Shown: positions 1 to 9,053, counted from the stretch's first letter. The stretch: DNA of 64,000 bases from Herbiconiux flava (GCF_013409865.1 NZ_JACCBM010000001.1:1736001-1800000), one strand, 5' to 3'. Notes: generated by a model not told the origin, from the sequence alone. Program-made: numbers and translations.

Positions 1-1198
1 CGACCTCGACGCCCCCACCGCCTCGCTCACCCACTCCCACCGCCAGCTCGGCGAGATCGTGGTGGCGCTCGCCGAGGGCGCGCACACGCTCATCCTCGAC
101 GAGCCGACCGCGAGCCTCGGCCCGCTCGAGGTGGGCGGGCTGTTCGAGCACCTGCGCTCGCTCTGCGAACTCGGCACCGCGATCGTGCTGATCACCCACC
201 GGCTCGACGAGGTGCGCCAGGTGGCCGACGACCTCACCGTGCTGTCGCACGGCCTCGAGGTGCACCACGGCTCGGCGACCGGGCTGCAGCCGGCCGAGAT
301 CGCCCGCCTGATGGTGGGGGAGCTGCCCGAGCTCGCCCCTCGCGCAGCCCGCACCCGCGGTGCCGTGACCCTGCGAGCCGAGGCCGTCGTGGCGCAGTCC
401 ACCCGCGACGCGCGCCTCGACGGGGTCGACCTCGCGGTGCACGCGGGCGAGGTGGTGGGCCTCGCGGGTGTCGCCGGCAGCGGCCAGAACCTGCTGCTCG
501 ACGTGCTCGCCGGGTTCGTGCCGCCGCGCTCCGGCACGGTGACGCTCGAGGGTTCCCGCACCGTCACGATCACCGGCAGCCGCGCCTCGACCGCCGCCGC
601 CGAGCGCGGCGGGGCCACGGCGAGCACGCTCCGGGCCGCGGGCCTCGCCTGGATCCCGGAGGACCGCCGCGACGCCGTCGTGCCCACCATGAGCCTCCGC
701 GAGAACCTCGCGGTCTACTCCAGTGCCCGGGGCCGGCGAGCGGATGCGCGGTCGCGCCCCCAGGGCTCCGACGACGTGTCGGCAGCCGGCCGCCTCGCGG
801 CCTTCGACGTGCGCCCGGCCCGCCCCGAGCTCCTCGCCGCCGGCCTCTCCGGAGGCAACCAGCAGAAGCTGCTCGCCGCCCGCGAGCTCGGAGCCGCGCA
901 GACCCCGAGTGCCGTGCTCGCCTACGGGCCGACCCAGGGTCTCGACCTCCGAGCGGCACAGGCCATCCGCGAGCGTCTGGTCGACCTCGCCGCCGCCGGC
1001 GCCGCCGTGCTCGTGGCCTCGCACGACCTCGAGGAGGTGCGCGCCGTCGCCGACCGCATCGTGGTCATGTTCGGTGGCCGCATCGTCGCCGACCTGCCCA
1101 TCGCCGAGGCCACCACCGAACGCCTCGGCCGCGCCATGGCGGGCCTCCCCGCCGATGACACGCCTCGTCCCACCCTTCCCGAGGAGCCCGCACCATGA
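1..1198 (+). CDS. ABC transporter ATP-binding protein, two nucleotide-binding domains (5' partial)
   Basis: The open frame enters from the left edge (phase begins at base 2), so the N-terminus and first Walker A are missing. What remains is the end of NBD1 (Walker B LILDEPTASLG, H-loop in LITHRLDEV) and a complete NBD2: a degenerate P-loop GVAGSGQN lacking the Lys, an intact signature LSGGNQQK, a Walker B variant and the H-loop in VASHDLEEV. A degenerate second P-loop is normal for the sugar/BMP-type (RbsA/NupO-like) family. The start of the next gene overlaps the stop as ATGA, so translation is coupled. With the two following permeases it forms a nucleobase/nucleoside importer; the substrate-binding protein is presumably upstream of the window. 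The substrate is inferred from the deaminase gene embedded in the operon. Confidence 0.93.
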   Translation, partial: DLDAPTASLTHSHRQLGEIVVALAEGAHTLILDEPTASLGPLEVGGLFEHLRSLCELGTAIVLITHRLDEVRQVADDLTVLSHGLEVHHGSATGLQPAEIARLMVGELPELAPRAARTRGAVTLRAEAVVAQSTRDARLDGVDLAVHAGEVVGLAGVAGSGQNLLLDVLAGFVPPRSGTVTLEGSRTVTITGSRASTAAAERGGATASTLRAAGLAWIPEDRRDAVVPTMSLRENLAVYSSARGRRADARSRPQGSDDVSAAGRLAAFDVRPARPELLAAGLSGGNQQKLLAARELGAAQTPSAVLAYGPTQGLDLRAAQAIRERLVDLAAAGAAVLVASHDLEEVRAVADRIVVMFGGRIVADLPIAEATTERLGRAMAGLPADDTPRPTLPEEPAP

Positions 1199-2988
1199 CC
1201 GAGCTGACCGACCTCTACCCCACGGCCGCCGAGCTCGGCCGCCTCCGGGCCGTCGCCTCCGGCACCGAGCGCCCCGACCTGATCGTCCGCGGCGGCCTCG
1301 TGCAGTCGCCCGGCACCGAGGAGTGGCTCGAGCGCGACGTCGTCATCGCCGGCCGCCACATCGCGACCCTGACCCCCTGGAACCACGTCCCACCCGGCCC
1401 TGACGTCGAGCAGATCGACGCCACCGGATCCCACGTCGTGCCCACCTTCATCGACGCCCACCTGCACATCGAGTACACCAACCTCACCCCGGGCGAGCTC
1501 GCCCGCCTCAGTGTCGCCCGCGGCACGGGCACCGTGCTGACCGACCCGAACGGTGCCGCGAACGTCTGGGGCGCCCGCGGCATGGACCTCCTGCTCAGCA
1601 CCGAGACCCCGCTCCACGTCTTCCAGCAGGTCTCGCCCACGACCCCCGCTTCTCCCACCCTCGAGCGCGGCGGCGCGGTCATCCCCGAGGAGGTCGTGCG
1701 CGCCCGCCTGTGGGACCCGGTCACCACCAACCTCGGCGAGGGCAACCCCTTCGACTACGGCGAGATCTCCACCGGCCGCTTCCGCGAGGCGCTCGTGGCC
1801 GGCCGCCGCATCACCGGCCACACCGCCGCCCAGACCGAGGAGTCGCTCTGGGGCTACCTCGCCGCCGGCGTCGGCGACGACCACAACTCCGCGACCGTCG
1901 ACGAGGTGCTCGAACGCGTGCGGCTCGGCGCCATGATCACGATCATGGGGGCCTCCCTCACCGACAACACGGTGCCGATCTTCGCCGACCTCGAGCGGGT
2001 CGCCCCGGCGCTCCGCAGCCTCTGCTTCTGCGCCGACGACAAGCACGCCCTCGACCTGCACACCGAGGGGCACATCGACCATCACGTCCGCCAGGCCATC
2101 CGCTTCGGGGTCGACCCGCAGCTGGCCTACCGCATGGCCACCACGCAGCCCGCCGCGTACTACCGGCTCGATCAGGTGCTGGGGCTCCTCGCCCCGTCGC
2201 GCCTGGCCGATCTGCAGATCATCCCCGAGCTCGCCGAGGTGCGGCCGTCGGTGGTGGTCGTCGAGGGCCGCGTGGCCGCCCGCGACGGCCGGGCACTGTT
2301 CGAGAACCGCGACGAACTGCCGGACTGGGCATCCGGAACCGTGCACCTGCCCGAGCTGCTCGACCCCACGATGTTCGCGGTGCCCTCGACCGGCGACGAG
2401 GCCCGCGTGCGCGCGATGGCCATGTACAAGGGCTACTTCAAGCGCGAGTTCGAGGCCGGGCTGCCGATCGTCGACGGCCTCGTGCAGACCGACCCGTCAT
2501 CCGACGTGCTGAAGATCGCGGTCGTCGACCGGCACCACGGCTCGGCCGAGACCGGCATCGGCTTCGTGCAGGGCTTCGGGCTGCGGGAGGGCGCCGTCGC
2601 CATCACGATGAACTGCCCGAACATGAACATCGCGGTCGTCGGGGTCGACGACGCCGCGATGCTCCGAGCCGTCGAGGAGCTGCGCGCCATGGACGGCGGC
2701 TTCGTCACGGTCGACGGCTCGGGCGAGGTGGTCGGCCGGGTGGCCCTGCCCGTCGGCGGCATGATGAGCGCCGCTCCGTTCGAAGAGACGGCGGATGCTC
2801 TGCAGCGCGCCCACGCCGCCACCCACGCCCTGGGCTGCCGCATCCCCTCGCCGTACATCATCCTGTCGTTCGTCGGCCTCTACGTCGTGCCCGACCTGGG
2901 GCTCACGGAACTCGGACTGATCGACACCGCGTCGCAGTCCTTCGTCGACGTGCTGCTGCCGGGAGCCGTCGACCGGTGCGGCTCGTGA
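1195..2988 (+). CDS. adenine deaminase-like metal-dependent amidohydrolase
   Basis: 597 aa, ade-family architecture. An N-terminal composite domain leads into the metal-binding motif FIDAHLHIE (H89, H91). A bridging-type Glu lies in LGEGNPFDY (about E182), metal histidines in GHTAAQ (H209) and GDDHNS (H230), and the catalytic Asp in CADDKH (about D281). The C-terminal adenine-deaminase domain carries VVDRHHGSAETGIGFVQG. Known family members convert adenine to hypoxanthine and ammonia in purine salvage. Divergence: the usual DPHEIANV is DPNGAANV and the C-terminal AHDSHN-type motif is MNCPNMN, so the substrate may be a related purine. It starts inside the stop of the ABC ATPase and overlaps the next permease, so it is part of the transporter operon, fitting uptake followed by deamination. 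Confidence 0.85.
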   Translation: MTELTDLYPTAAELGRLRAVASGTERPDLIVRGGLVQSPGTEEWLERDVVIAGRHIATLTPWNHVPPGPDVEQIDATGSHVVPTFIDAHLHIEYTNLTPGELARLSVARGTGTVLTDPNGAANVWGARGMDLLLSTETPLHVFQQVSPTTPASPTLERGGAVIPEEVVRARLWDPVTTNLGEGNPFDYGEISTGRFREALVAGRRITGHTAAQTEESLWGYLAAGVGDDHNSATVDEVLERVRLGAMITIMGASLTDNTVPIFADLERVAPALRSLCFCADDKHALDLHTEGHIDHHVRQAIRFGVDPQLAYRMATTQPAAYYRLDQVLGLLAPSRLADLQIIPELAEVRPSVVVVEGRVAARDGRALFENRDELPDWASGTVHLPELLDPTMFAVPSTGDEARVRAMAMYKGYFKREFEAGLPIVDGLVQTDPSSDVLKIAVVDRHHGSAETGIGFVQGFGLREGAVAITMNCPNMNIAVVGVDDAAMLRAVEELRAMDGGFVTVDGSGEVVGRVALPVGGMMSAAPFEETADALQRAHAATHALGCRIPSPYIILSFVGLYVVPDLGLTELGLIDTASQSFVDVLLPGAVDRCGS

Positions 2989-4121
2989 GGGCCCTCGACC
3001 GGCGGCGGTGGGTGCTCACCGCTGCGGTCGTCGTCTCGATCATCCTGATCGCCGGTGCGCTGATCGTGTTCGCCGGAGCCGACCCGCTGCTCGGCCTGCA
3101 GGGACTCGTCGACGGGGTCTCGAGCTCGCCGTACCGCATCGGCGAGGTGCTCGTCGGGGCGGTGCCGATCGGGATCGTGGCGCTGACGCTCATCCCCGCG
3201 CTGCGGGCCGGCGTGTTCTCGGTCGGAGCCGAGGGGCAGATCGTGGTCGGAGCGATCTTCGCGACCGCCGCCGTGTTCGCCGTGAACCGGACGCTCGACG
3301 GCGCTGCCCCCGCCCTGCTGCTCTGGATCGCCGGCTTCGTCGCCGGTGCCGTCGGCGGCGGGCTGATGGCGCTGCTGCCAGCGTTCCTCGCGGTGCGCTG
3401 GCGGGTGAACGAGATCCTCAGCACCCTGCTGCTCAACTACCTCGCCGCCGGGTTCCTCGGCTGGACGCTCCGCACCTGGCTCGCCACCGACGCCGAGACC
3501 GCGACCCCGCAGAGCGACGAGCTGCCCGACGCCGCGAGCCTGCCGAGCCTCATCCCCGGCACCCGGGCGCACTGGGGCATCCTGCTGGTCGTCGTGCTCG
3601 CGGTCGTGTTCCTCGTCTGGCAGCGGAGCGCGGCCAGCACCCGGCTGAGCGTGTTCGCCAGCCGGCCGAAGCTCGCGCTGCGCCTCGGCGCGACCCGCAG
3701 CCGCACGGTGTACTCGACGATGCTCGTGTCGGGGCTCGGTGCGGGCGTGGTCGGCTGGATCCAGGTGGCCGGCGTCAACGACCGGCTGCTGAGCTCGGTG
3801 TCGGGCGGGGTGGGGTTCTCGGGCATCGCGGTGGCGCTGCTCGGGGCGCTCGCGCCGATCGGCATCGTGGCGGCGGCTCTGTTCTTCTCGGCGCTCACCG
3901 CCGGCGCCGTGGGCATGCAGTCGGCGACGGGCACCGTGCCATCGTCGATCGCCGAGGTGATCAAAGGCGTGCTGCTGATGGGCGTGGCGTGCATCGCGGC
4001 GTACCAACGGCGGCCGGCCGCCGTCGTGGCGCCGGCCGAGCCGGTGGTGGCGGATGCGCCCGACGGCCCCGATGCTCCAGGCCCGATCGCGACGGCCGAG
4101 GCCGAGGAGGCACGCGCATGA
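2976..4121 (+). CDS. ABC transporter permease (nucleoside/BMP type)
   Basis: About 381 aa with roughly 8-9 hydrophobic segments, including the family landmark GVFSVGAEGQIVVGA and the loop RVNEILSTLLLNYLAAG of the branched-chain/BMP-type permease family (BPD_transp_2). I start it at GTG 2976, overlapping the deaminase stop by 13 bases with a GGGAG element about 11 bases upstream; GTG 2985 is an alternative. The C-terminus carries a cytoplasmic Ala/Pro/Glu-rich tail after the last membrane helix. The stop overlaps the next permease start as ATGA. Role: one of two membrane subunits forming the import channel with the upstream ATPase. Confidence 0.9.
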   Translation: MRLVRALDRRRWVLTAAVVVSIILIAGALIVFAGADPLLGLQGLVDGVSSSPYRIGEVLVGAVPIGIVALTLIPALRAGVFSVGAEGQIVVGAIFATAAVFAVNRTLDGAAPALLLWIAGFVAGAVGGGLMALLPAFLAVRWRVNEILSTLLLNYLAAGFLGWTLRTWLATDAETATPQSDELPDAASLPSLIPGTRAHWGILLVVVLAVVFLVWQRSAASTRLSVFASRPKLALRLGATRSRTVYSTMLVSGLGAGVVGWIQVAGVNDRLLSSVSGGVGFSGIAVALLGALAPIGIVAAALFFSALTAGAVGMQSATGTVPSSIAEVIKGVLLMGVACIAAYQRRPAAVVAPAEPVVADAPDGPDAPGPIATAEAEEARA

Positions 4122-5032
4122 GCGTCGAGCTGTGGGTCGCCATCATCGCGGGCGCGCTCGCGCTGGCCGCGCCGCTCGTGCTCGCCGGCATCGGCGAGGG
4201 CTTCGTCGAGCGGGCGGGCCGGATCAACCTCGGCATCGAGGGCATGATGATCATGGGCGCCCTCACCGGCGTGTGGGCCGGCAGCCTCGCGGGCCCGCTC
4301 GCCGGTCTCGTCGCCGGCCTCCTGGTCGGCCTCGTGCTGGCCGTCGTGATGAACCTGCTCGTCTACCGGCTGCACGCCAACGAGATCGTGATCGGCCTGG
4401 GCATCACCATGCTAGGACTCGGCCTCAGCACCTACCTCTACCAGCTCTGGGTTCCTTCGGGTCAGACCAACGTCGCCGTCGCCACCGTGCCCCGCGTCGA
4501 CCTCGGGCCGCTGAGCGAGCTGCCGGTGGTCGGCCCCATCCTGTTCGGCCAGAGCCCGCTGGTCTACCTGGCCGTCGTGCTGCTCGTCGTCGCCTGGGCC
4601 GTGATGCGGTTCACCCGCTTCGGCCTCGCGGTGCAGGCCGTGGGAACCGACCCGGCCTCGGCCGCTCTGCGGGGCGTGCGGGTGGAGCGCACGGGCGCAT
4701 CCGCTCTGCTGATCGGCGGGGCGCTCGCCGGGCTCGGTGGCGCGGTGATCACGGTCGGCACCATCGGCTCGTTCACGCCCGATATCACCGCCGGTCGCGG
4801 GTACATCGTGCTGGCGGTCGTGATCATGGGCCGCAGCCGCCCGATCGGCATCGCATTGGGTGCGCTGCTGTTCGCGTTCCTGCAGAGCTTCGCGCTGCTG
4901 TCGCAGTCGACGTCGCTGCAGCTGCCCAGCGAGCTCTATCAGTCGCTACCGTACCTGGTGACCCTCGTCGTGCTCGTGATCACCTCGCGCAGCCAGATGC
5001 GACGGCTCTTCAAGACAGTGAGGCCTGCATGA
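4118..5032 (+). CDS. ABC transporter permease (nucleoside/BMP type)
   Basis: 304 aa, strongly hydrophobic, with the N-terminal landmark ERAGRINLGIEGMMIMGA and RLHANEIVIGLGITMLG, both typical of the second permease (NupQ/YufQ-like) in BMP-family nucleoside transporters. ATGA overlaps couple it to the permease before it and to the GntR gene after it. It should pair with the preceding permease and the two-domain ATPase in the cytoplasmic membrane. Confidence 0.92.
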   Translation: MSVELWVAIIAGALALAAPLVLAGIGEGFVERAGRINLGIEGMMIMGALTGVWAGSLAGPLAGLVAGLLVGLVLAVVMNLLVYRLHANEIVIGLGITMLGLGLSTYLYQLWVPSGQTNVAVATVPRVDLGPLSELPVVGPILFGQSPLVYLAVVLLVVAWAVMRFTRFGLAVQAVGTDPASAALRGVRVERTGASALLIGGALAGLGGAVITVGTIGSFTPDITAGRGYIVLAVVIMGRSRPIGIALGALLFAFLQSFALLSQSTSLQLPSELYQSLPYLVTLVVLVITSRSQMRRLFKTVRPA

Positions 5033-5769
5033 CCAGTGACAGCCAGCGCGTGCTCGCGGGGGTGCTGCGCTTCGTGCGCGACGCCGCCGCGTCCGGATCG
5101 ACCCTGCCCGGCGAGGTCGAGATGGCCGAGCGCCTCGGTATCACCCGCAAGCAGGTGCGCGACGTGCTCGCCTCGCTCGAGCAGCAGGGCATCGTGCTGC
5201 GCCGGCAGGGCGCCGCCACCGAGGTCGACCCGGTGGCCACCCGGATGAGCGTGCGCTTCGAGGATCAGCTCGAGTACAGCACCCTGCTTCGGCAGCTGGG
5301 ATACGAGAGCACCGTCGAGGTGCTGTCGATCTCGGACGTGCTGCTGCCCAAGGAGAGCGCGGGCCTGCTGATGACCGAGACCGGCCGGCCCGCGGCCCGG
5401 ATCGTGAAGCGCTGGCGGGCCGACGGCTCGGTGGCGATGCTCTCGTTCGGCACGATGCCGCTGCCCTTCCCGCGGGCCGAGGTCGACCTCGGCGACTCCA
5501 TCTACACGGCCGTCAAGCAGGTGTGGGGCGAGGCGATCGCGTGGGAGATCACGACCCCGTCGGCCGAGGTGCTCGGTGAGGAGGATGCCGAGCTGTTCGA
5601 GCATCCGGTGGGCACGCCCGTGCTGACGCTCGACATCGTGGGGCTCGGCCTGAGCGGGCGGCGGCTGTTCCACGCGCGGGAGCTGCACGACCCGAAGACC
5701 GTGTCGTACTCGATCATGCGCACTATTCGGCCTCCGCAGGTGTTCTCGACGGCGCGGTACCAGTTCTGA
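5029..5769 (+). CDS. GntR family transcriptional regulator (HutC/UTRA type)
   Basis: 246 aa. The N-terminal winged helix spans residues about 5-65 with GEVEMAERLGITRKQVRDVLASLEQ, the GntR recognition region. The rest is a UTRA effector-binding domain ending in a hydrophobic core followed by a divergent tail. It is the last gene of the purine transporter operon and overlaps the permease stop by ATGA. By family precedent it would bind a purine-related ligand and repress the operon, whose promoter is left of the window; this is inference. Confidence 0.88.
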   Translation: MTSDSQRVLAGVLRFVRDAAASGSTLPGEVEMAERLGITRKQVRDVLASLEQQGIVLRRQGAATEVDPVATRMSVRFEDQLEYSTLLRQLGYESTVEVLSISDVLLPKESAGLLMTETGRPAARIVKRWRADGSVAMLSFGTMPLPFPRAEVDLGDSIYTAVKQVWGEAIAWEITTPSAEVLGEEDAELFEHPVGTPVLTLDIVGLGLSGRRLFHARELHDPKTVSYSIMRTIRPPQVFSTARYQF

Positions 5770-5819
5770 GTCCGCGTTCTCCTCTCTCTTCCTCGTCGTC
5801 CCCCTCGAAAGGACCTCTC

Positions 5820-6941
5820 ATGCTCCGTCGCCCCTCACCGGTCGCCGTGCCCTCCTCGGAGGAGCCCTGGATCGACGTCGCCACCGCGCTCGCCGCGCGC
5901 TTCGCCGCGACGGTCGCCGCCGACGACGAGTCGGGCGAGCTGCCCCTCGCGCACCTGCAGGCGATCTCGGACAGCGGCCTCGACTCCGCGTTCCTGCCCG
6001 TCGAGCACGGGGGAGAGGGGCTGTCGTACGCCGCCCTCGCGCAGATCGTGCGTCTCTTCGCCGCCGCGCATCCGGCCGTCGCCGCGGTCTGGCTGATGCA
6101 CATCGGAGCCGCGCACGGACTCGTGACCATGTCGCCGCCGCCCGCGGCCTCGTTCTTCGCCGAGCGGCTGCGCGCCGGCGACCGCTTCTCGAACGCGCTC
6201 TCGGAGCCCGCGGGCGGCAACCACTTCCTCGCCTCGCAGCAGGACGTCGACCCCATCGACGGCGGCTGGTCGCTCACGGGCCGCAAGCTCTTCGTCTCGG
6301 GCGTCGAGGTGGCGGACCACCTGCTGCTCAACGTGCGCATCGACGGCGCCCCCGCGTTCTTCGGCGTCTCCCGGGATTCGACGACGAGCCTGCCGCCGAT
6401 CGACCAGACCATCGGCATGCGGGCCACCCGCAGCCGCAGCATCGTCTTCGACGGCACCGTGCTGCCGGCGTCACGCCGCTGCGGCCCGCCACCGGCCGAC
6501 TACGCGAACCTCATCACGGTCGGCTTCGCCTCGCTCTCGATCGGCATCGCCGAGTCGGCGGTCGACGCCCTCGTGGCGTCGGCGACGACCCCGAAGGGCC
6601 CGGCCGGCGCTGTACTGGCCGACGAGCAGTGGGTGAAGTCCGAGACCGGGATGCTCTGGACCGAGCTGCGCGGCGCCGCACTGGTGGCGGAGCAGGTGGG
6701 CTGGCTCGCCGACCGCCGCGACCCGCTCGCGATGGCGGCCGCCACCGAGGCGAAGATGCTCGCGAACGAGATCGCGAAGAAGGCCGCGGCGCTGGCGCTC
6801 AAGGTCGGGGGCGGGGGAGCGTACCTCGCGCGCTCGCCCATCCAGCGGATCTTCCGCGACGCGCAGGCCGGGGCGCTGATGGCGTACTCGGTGCCGTTCA
6901 GCGCGGAGGCTGTGGGGGCGTGGGTGCTGGGGTCGCGCTGA
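5820..6941 (+). CDS. acyl-CoA dehydrogenase family flavoprotein
   Basis: 373 aa, shorter than but collinear with acyl-CoA dehydrogenase-fold enzymes. The N-terminal helical region contains PVEHGGEGLSYAALAQIVR, the middle domain has NALSEPAGGNHF and GWSLTGRKLFVSGV (FAD-contacting segment), and the C-terminal four-helix bundle ends with GGGGAYLARSPIQRIFRDAQAG. The C-terminus resembles the DszC/monooxygenase-like branch (type 2 C-terminal domain) rather than classic beta-oxidation enzymes, and I do not see the usual catalytic Glu clearly. A GAAAGGA ribosome site lies about 6 bases before ATG. It follows the purine operon after a 50-base gap and may be independent. Confidence 0.8.
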   Translation: MLRRPSPVAVPSSEEPWIDVATALAARFAATVAADDESGELPLAHLQAISDSGLDSAFLPVEHGGEGLSYAALAQIVRLFAAAHPAVAAVWLMHIGAAHGLVTMSPPPAASFFAERLRAGDRFSNALSEPAGGNHFLASQQDVDPIDGGWSLTGRKLFVSGVEVADHLLLNVRIDGAPAFFGVSRDSTTSLPPIDQTIGMRATRSRSIVFDGTVLPASRRCGPPPADYANLITVGFASLSIGIAESAVDALVASATTPKGPAGAVLADEQWVKSETGMLWTELRGAALVAEQVGWLADRRDPLAMAAATEAKMLANEIAKKAAALALKVGGGGAYLARSPIQRIFRDAQAGALMAYSVPFSAEAVGAWVLGSR

Positions 6942-6957
6942 CCGCGCCGCCGGCCGG

Positions 6958-6963
6958 TACAGT
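6958..6963 (+). promoter_or_regulatory. -10 hexamer TACAGT, leaderless promoter for PPOX gene
   Basis: TACAGT fits the actinobacterial TANNNT -10 and ends 8 bases before the ATG at 6972, placing the transcription start at or next to the start codon. There is no Shine-Dalgarno sequence in the intervening GGGGCCCC. Confidence 0.5.
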
Positions 6964-6971
6964 GGGGCCCC

Positions 6972-7544
6972 ATGGCGTACCCGCTCGTGAACCCGCCCGT
7001 CGACAGCGTCGAGGAGCTGGAAGCGGTGGTCGGAACCGCCATCCCCGCCATCGCGAACAAGGTGCGCGACCGCCTCGACGACCACGACCGCGCCTGGATC
7101 GCCCAGTCGCCCCTCGTCTTCATCGGCACCTCCGACGCGGCCGGCCGGCTCGACGTCTCGCCGAAGGGCGACCCGGGATCGGTCGCGCTCGTGCTCGACG
7201 ACACCACGCTCGTGATAGCCGAGCGCCCGGGCAACCGCCGGGCCGACGGCTTCCGCAACATCCTGCAGAACCCGCGCGTCGGGCTCCTCTTCGTCGAGCC
7301 CGGACGCAGCGAGACCCTCCGCGTGGCGGGCCGCGCCCGCATCGCTCGCGACGAGCCCTTCTTCGACCGCCTCGTGGTGCGCGGCCACCGCCCCGCACTG
7401 GCGCTCGTCGTCGACGTCGAGGAGGTCTTCCTGCACTGCGCCAAGGCATTCGCGCGCTCGCGGGCCTGGAACGCGGAGCACTGGGCCGAGCATCCGCTGC
7501 CCGCCTACGCCGCCGCCACGAATCTCTACCGATCGACTCCGTGA
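6972..7544 (+). CDS. PPOX-class FMN-dependent flavoprotein (MSMEG_1061/DR2398-like)
   Basis: 190 aa, pyridoxamine-5'-phosphate-oxidase split-barrel fold. Landmarks are PLVFIGTSDAAGRLDVSPKG in the first strands, AERPGNRRADGFRNILQNPRVGLLF in the FMN-binding region, and the C-terminal family signature EEVFLHCAKAFARSRAWN. The family binds FMN or F420 and acts in redox reactions, but the substrate is unknown. It appears to be transcribed from its own leaderless promoter. It is convergent with the DNA glycosylase gene. Confidence 0.85.
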   Translation: MAYPLVNPPVDSVEELEAVVGTAIPAIANKVRDRLDDHDRAWIAQSPLVFIGTSDAAGRLDVSPKGDPGSVALVLDDTTLVIAERPGNRRADGFRNILQNPRVGLLFVEPGRSETLRVAGRARIARDEPFFDRLVVRGHRPALALVVDVEEVFLHCAKAFARSRAWNAEHWAEHPLPAYAAATNLYRSTP

Positions 7545-7569
7545 CCACTGCCTGACGGAGGCGAAGCCC

Positions 7570-8448
7570 CTACTTCAGCAGGCGGGAGAGCACGCGGTCG
7601 GCCAGCGGCTTGCCGCCCGTCTGGCAGGTGGGGCAGTACTGCAGGCTCGAGTCGGCGTAGGTGACCTGGCGGATGGTGTCGCCGCAGACCGGGCAGGCCT
7701 GGCCCGTGCGGCCGTGCACCGCGAGGCCCTGCTTCTTCTCGGCCTTCAGCTCCGACGCCGCGAGACCCTCCGCCCGAGCGATCGCCCCGCGCAGCGTCGA
7801 CTGCATCGCTCCGTAGAGCAGCACCGTCTCGTCGGCGGTCATGGCGGCGGGCTTGAACGGCGACATCTTCGCCGCGTGCAGGATCTCATCCGAATACGCA
7901 TTCCCGATGCCCGCGATGGTCGACTGATTGCGCAGCACGCCCTTGATCTGCGCCCGACCCGCCTGTTTCAGGATGCCCGCGAACACCTCGAGCGTGAAGC
8001 CCTCGCCCAAGGGATCGGGGCCGAGCCGGGCGATGCCCGGCACCTCGTCGGGCGACCGCACGACGTAGATCGCGAGGCTCTTCTTCGTGCCCGCCTCGGT
8101 GAGGTCGAAGCCGGTGCCGTCGTCGAGCACGAGCCGCGCCGCTAGGGCACCGCGCCCGGGTTTGCCGCTGGGTGGCGGAGGCGGAGCATCCCGCCACCTG
8201 AGCCAGCCCGCCCGCGCGAGGTGGGTGATGACGTGCAGCTCACCGCCGTCGGCGCCGCGCAGCACGAAGTCGAGGAACTTGCCGTGCCGGTCGACCCGCT
8301 CGACCGTGCTGCCCGCGACCGCCGAGACGGGCGGGTCGAAGGTCTTGAGGGCGGCGAACGACACCGGCTCGAGACGCTCGACGAGGCGACCCGCCAGCCG
8401 GCCGTTCAGGTCGACCGTGAGGGCGTGGACTTCAGGCAGCTCCGGCAC
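7570..8448 (-). CDS. Fpg/Nei family DNA glycosylase
   Basis: 292 aa base-excision-repair bifunctional glycosylase/AP lyase. I place the start at GTG 8448 because it gives the invariant N-terminus PELPEV (catalytic Pro1, Glu2 after Met removal) and is preceded by a GGAGG ribosome site. The conserved Lys lies in RHGKFLDF, the helix-two-turn-helix in LRNQSTIAGIGNAYSDEIL, and a four-Cys zinc finger at the end in CPVCGDTIRQV and YCPTCQTGG. Family knowledge: it removes oxidised bases such as 8-oxoG or FapyG. The window cannot tell Fpg from Nei-like specificity. Confidence 0.93.
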   Translation of the reverse strand: MPELPEVHALTVDLNGRLAGRLVERLEPVSFAALKTFDPPVSAVAGSTVERVDRHGKFLDFVLRGADGGELHVITHLARAGWLRWRDAPPPPPSGKPGRGALAARLVLDDGTGFDLTEAGTKKSLAIYVVRSPDEVPGIARLGPDPLGEGFTLEVFAGILKQAGRAQIKGVLRNQSTIAGIGNAYSDEILHAAKMSPFKPAAMTADETVLLYGAMQSTLRGAIARAEGLAASELKAEKKQGLAVHGRTGQACPVCGDTIRQVTYADSSLQYCPTCQTGGKPLADRVLSRLLK

Positions 8449-8523
8449 GCCTCCAGTCTCCACCCGGCCGCCGACATCGGGCCAGGGGCAGCCGCGAGCA
8501 GGCCGGAGACGCCGACGAGCGAC

Positions 8524-9003
8524 TCAGGGCAGGATGCGCAGCGTGTTCGACGGGTCGAGCTTCTGCAGCAGCGCCGCCATGATCCCGTCGAGCTGCTCCA
8601 CCTGCTCGTCCGAGAGCAGATCGATCACGTGCTCCCGCACGGTCGCCACGTGCCCGGGCGCCGCGGCCACGACCTTGGCGCGCCCCTCGTCGGTGAGGTG
8701 CGCGTTGGTGGCCCGCCGATCGCCGGGGCAGGGCATCCGCTCGACGAAGCCACGGCTCTCCAGGCGCGAGACGACGTGGGAGAGGCGGGGCAGCGTGCTG
8801 TTCGTCGTGGCGGCGAGGGCGGTCATCCGCAGCACCTGATCGGGCGATTCGGACAGCTTCGCGAGCACCACGTACTCGAAGTGCGTGAGCGAGGAGTCGC
8901 GCTGCAGCTGCGAGTCGAGCACGGTCGGCAGCAGCTCGACGACGGCCTCGAGACGGATCCACGCCCGCAGCTGATCGGGCGTCAGCCAGCGCACCTCGTC
9001 CAT
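8524..9003 (-). CDS. MarR family transcriptional regulator
   Basis: 159 aa. The winged helix-turn-helix spans residues about 40-105, with TTNSTLPRLSHVVSRLESRGFVER as recognition helix and wing start, and PGDRRATNAHLTDEGRAKV, the MarR wing motif DRR. The flanking helices provide dimerisation. The frame is open further upstream, but ATG 9003 has a leaderless -10 directly upstream and gives the normal MarR length. It probably senses a small aromatic or oxidative signal; no target is evident next to it. Confidence 0.9.
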   Translation of the reverse strand: MDEVRWLTPDQLRAWIRLEAVVELLPTVLDSQLQRDSSLTHFEYVVLAKLSESPDQVLRMTALAATTNSTLPRLSHVVSRLESRGFVERMPCPGDRRATNAHLTDEGRAKVVAAAPGHVATVREHVIDLLSDEQVEQLDGIMAALLQKLDPSNTLRILP

Positions 9004-9009
9004 GCGTTC

Positions 9010-9015
9010 AGTGTA
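9010..9015 (-). promoter_or_regulatory. -10 hexamer TACACT, leaderless promoter for marR-type gene
   Basis: On the reverse strand TACACT lies 6 bases upstream of the ATG at 9003 with no ribosome-binding site between. It matches the TANNNT leaderless pattern seen before several genes in this window. Confidence 0.5.
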
Positions 9016-9053
9016 CGTCCCTTGTCGCGACAACCAACGCGGGTGCCCCGACG

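Noticed and set aside
922..2346. 474-aa reverse frame opposite the adenine deaminase-like gene
   Set aside because: It has low-complexity Gly/Val/Ala/Arg composition, no family match, and is a high-GC antisense shadow of a well-supported gene.
1710..2975. Upstream extension of the first permease frame across the deaminase gene
   Set aside because: The extension is Arg/Pro-rich and lies over the deaminase; the permease itself starts near 2976.
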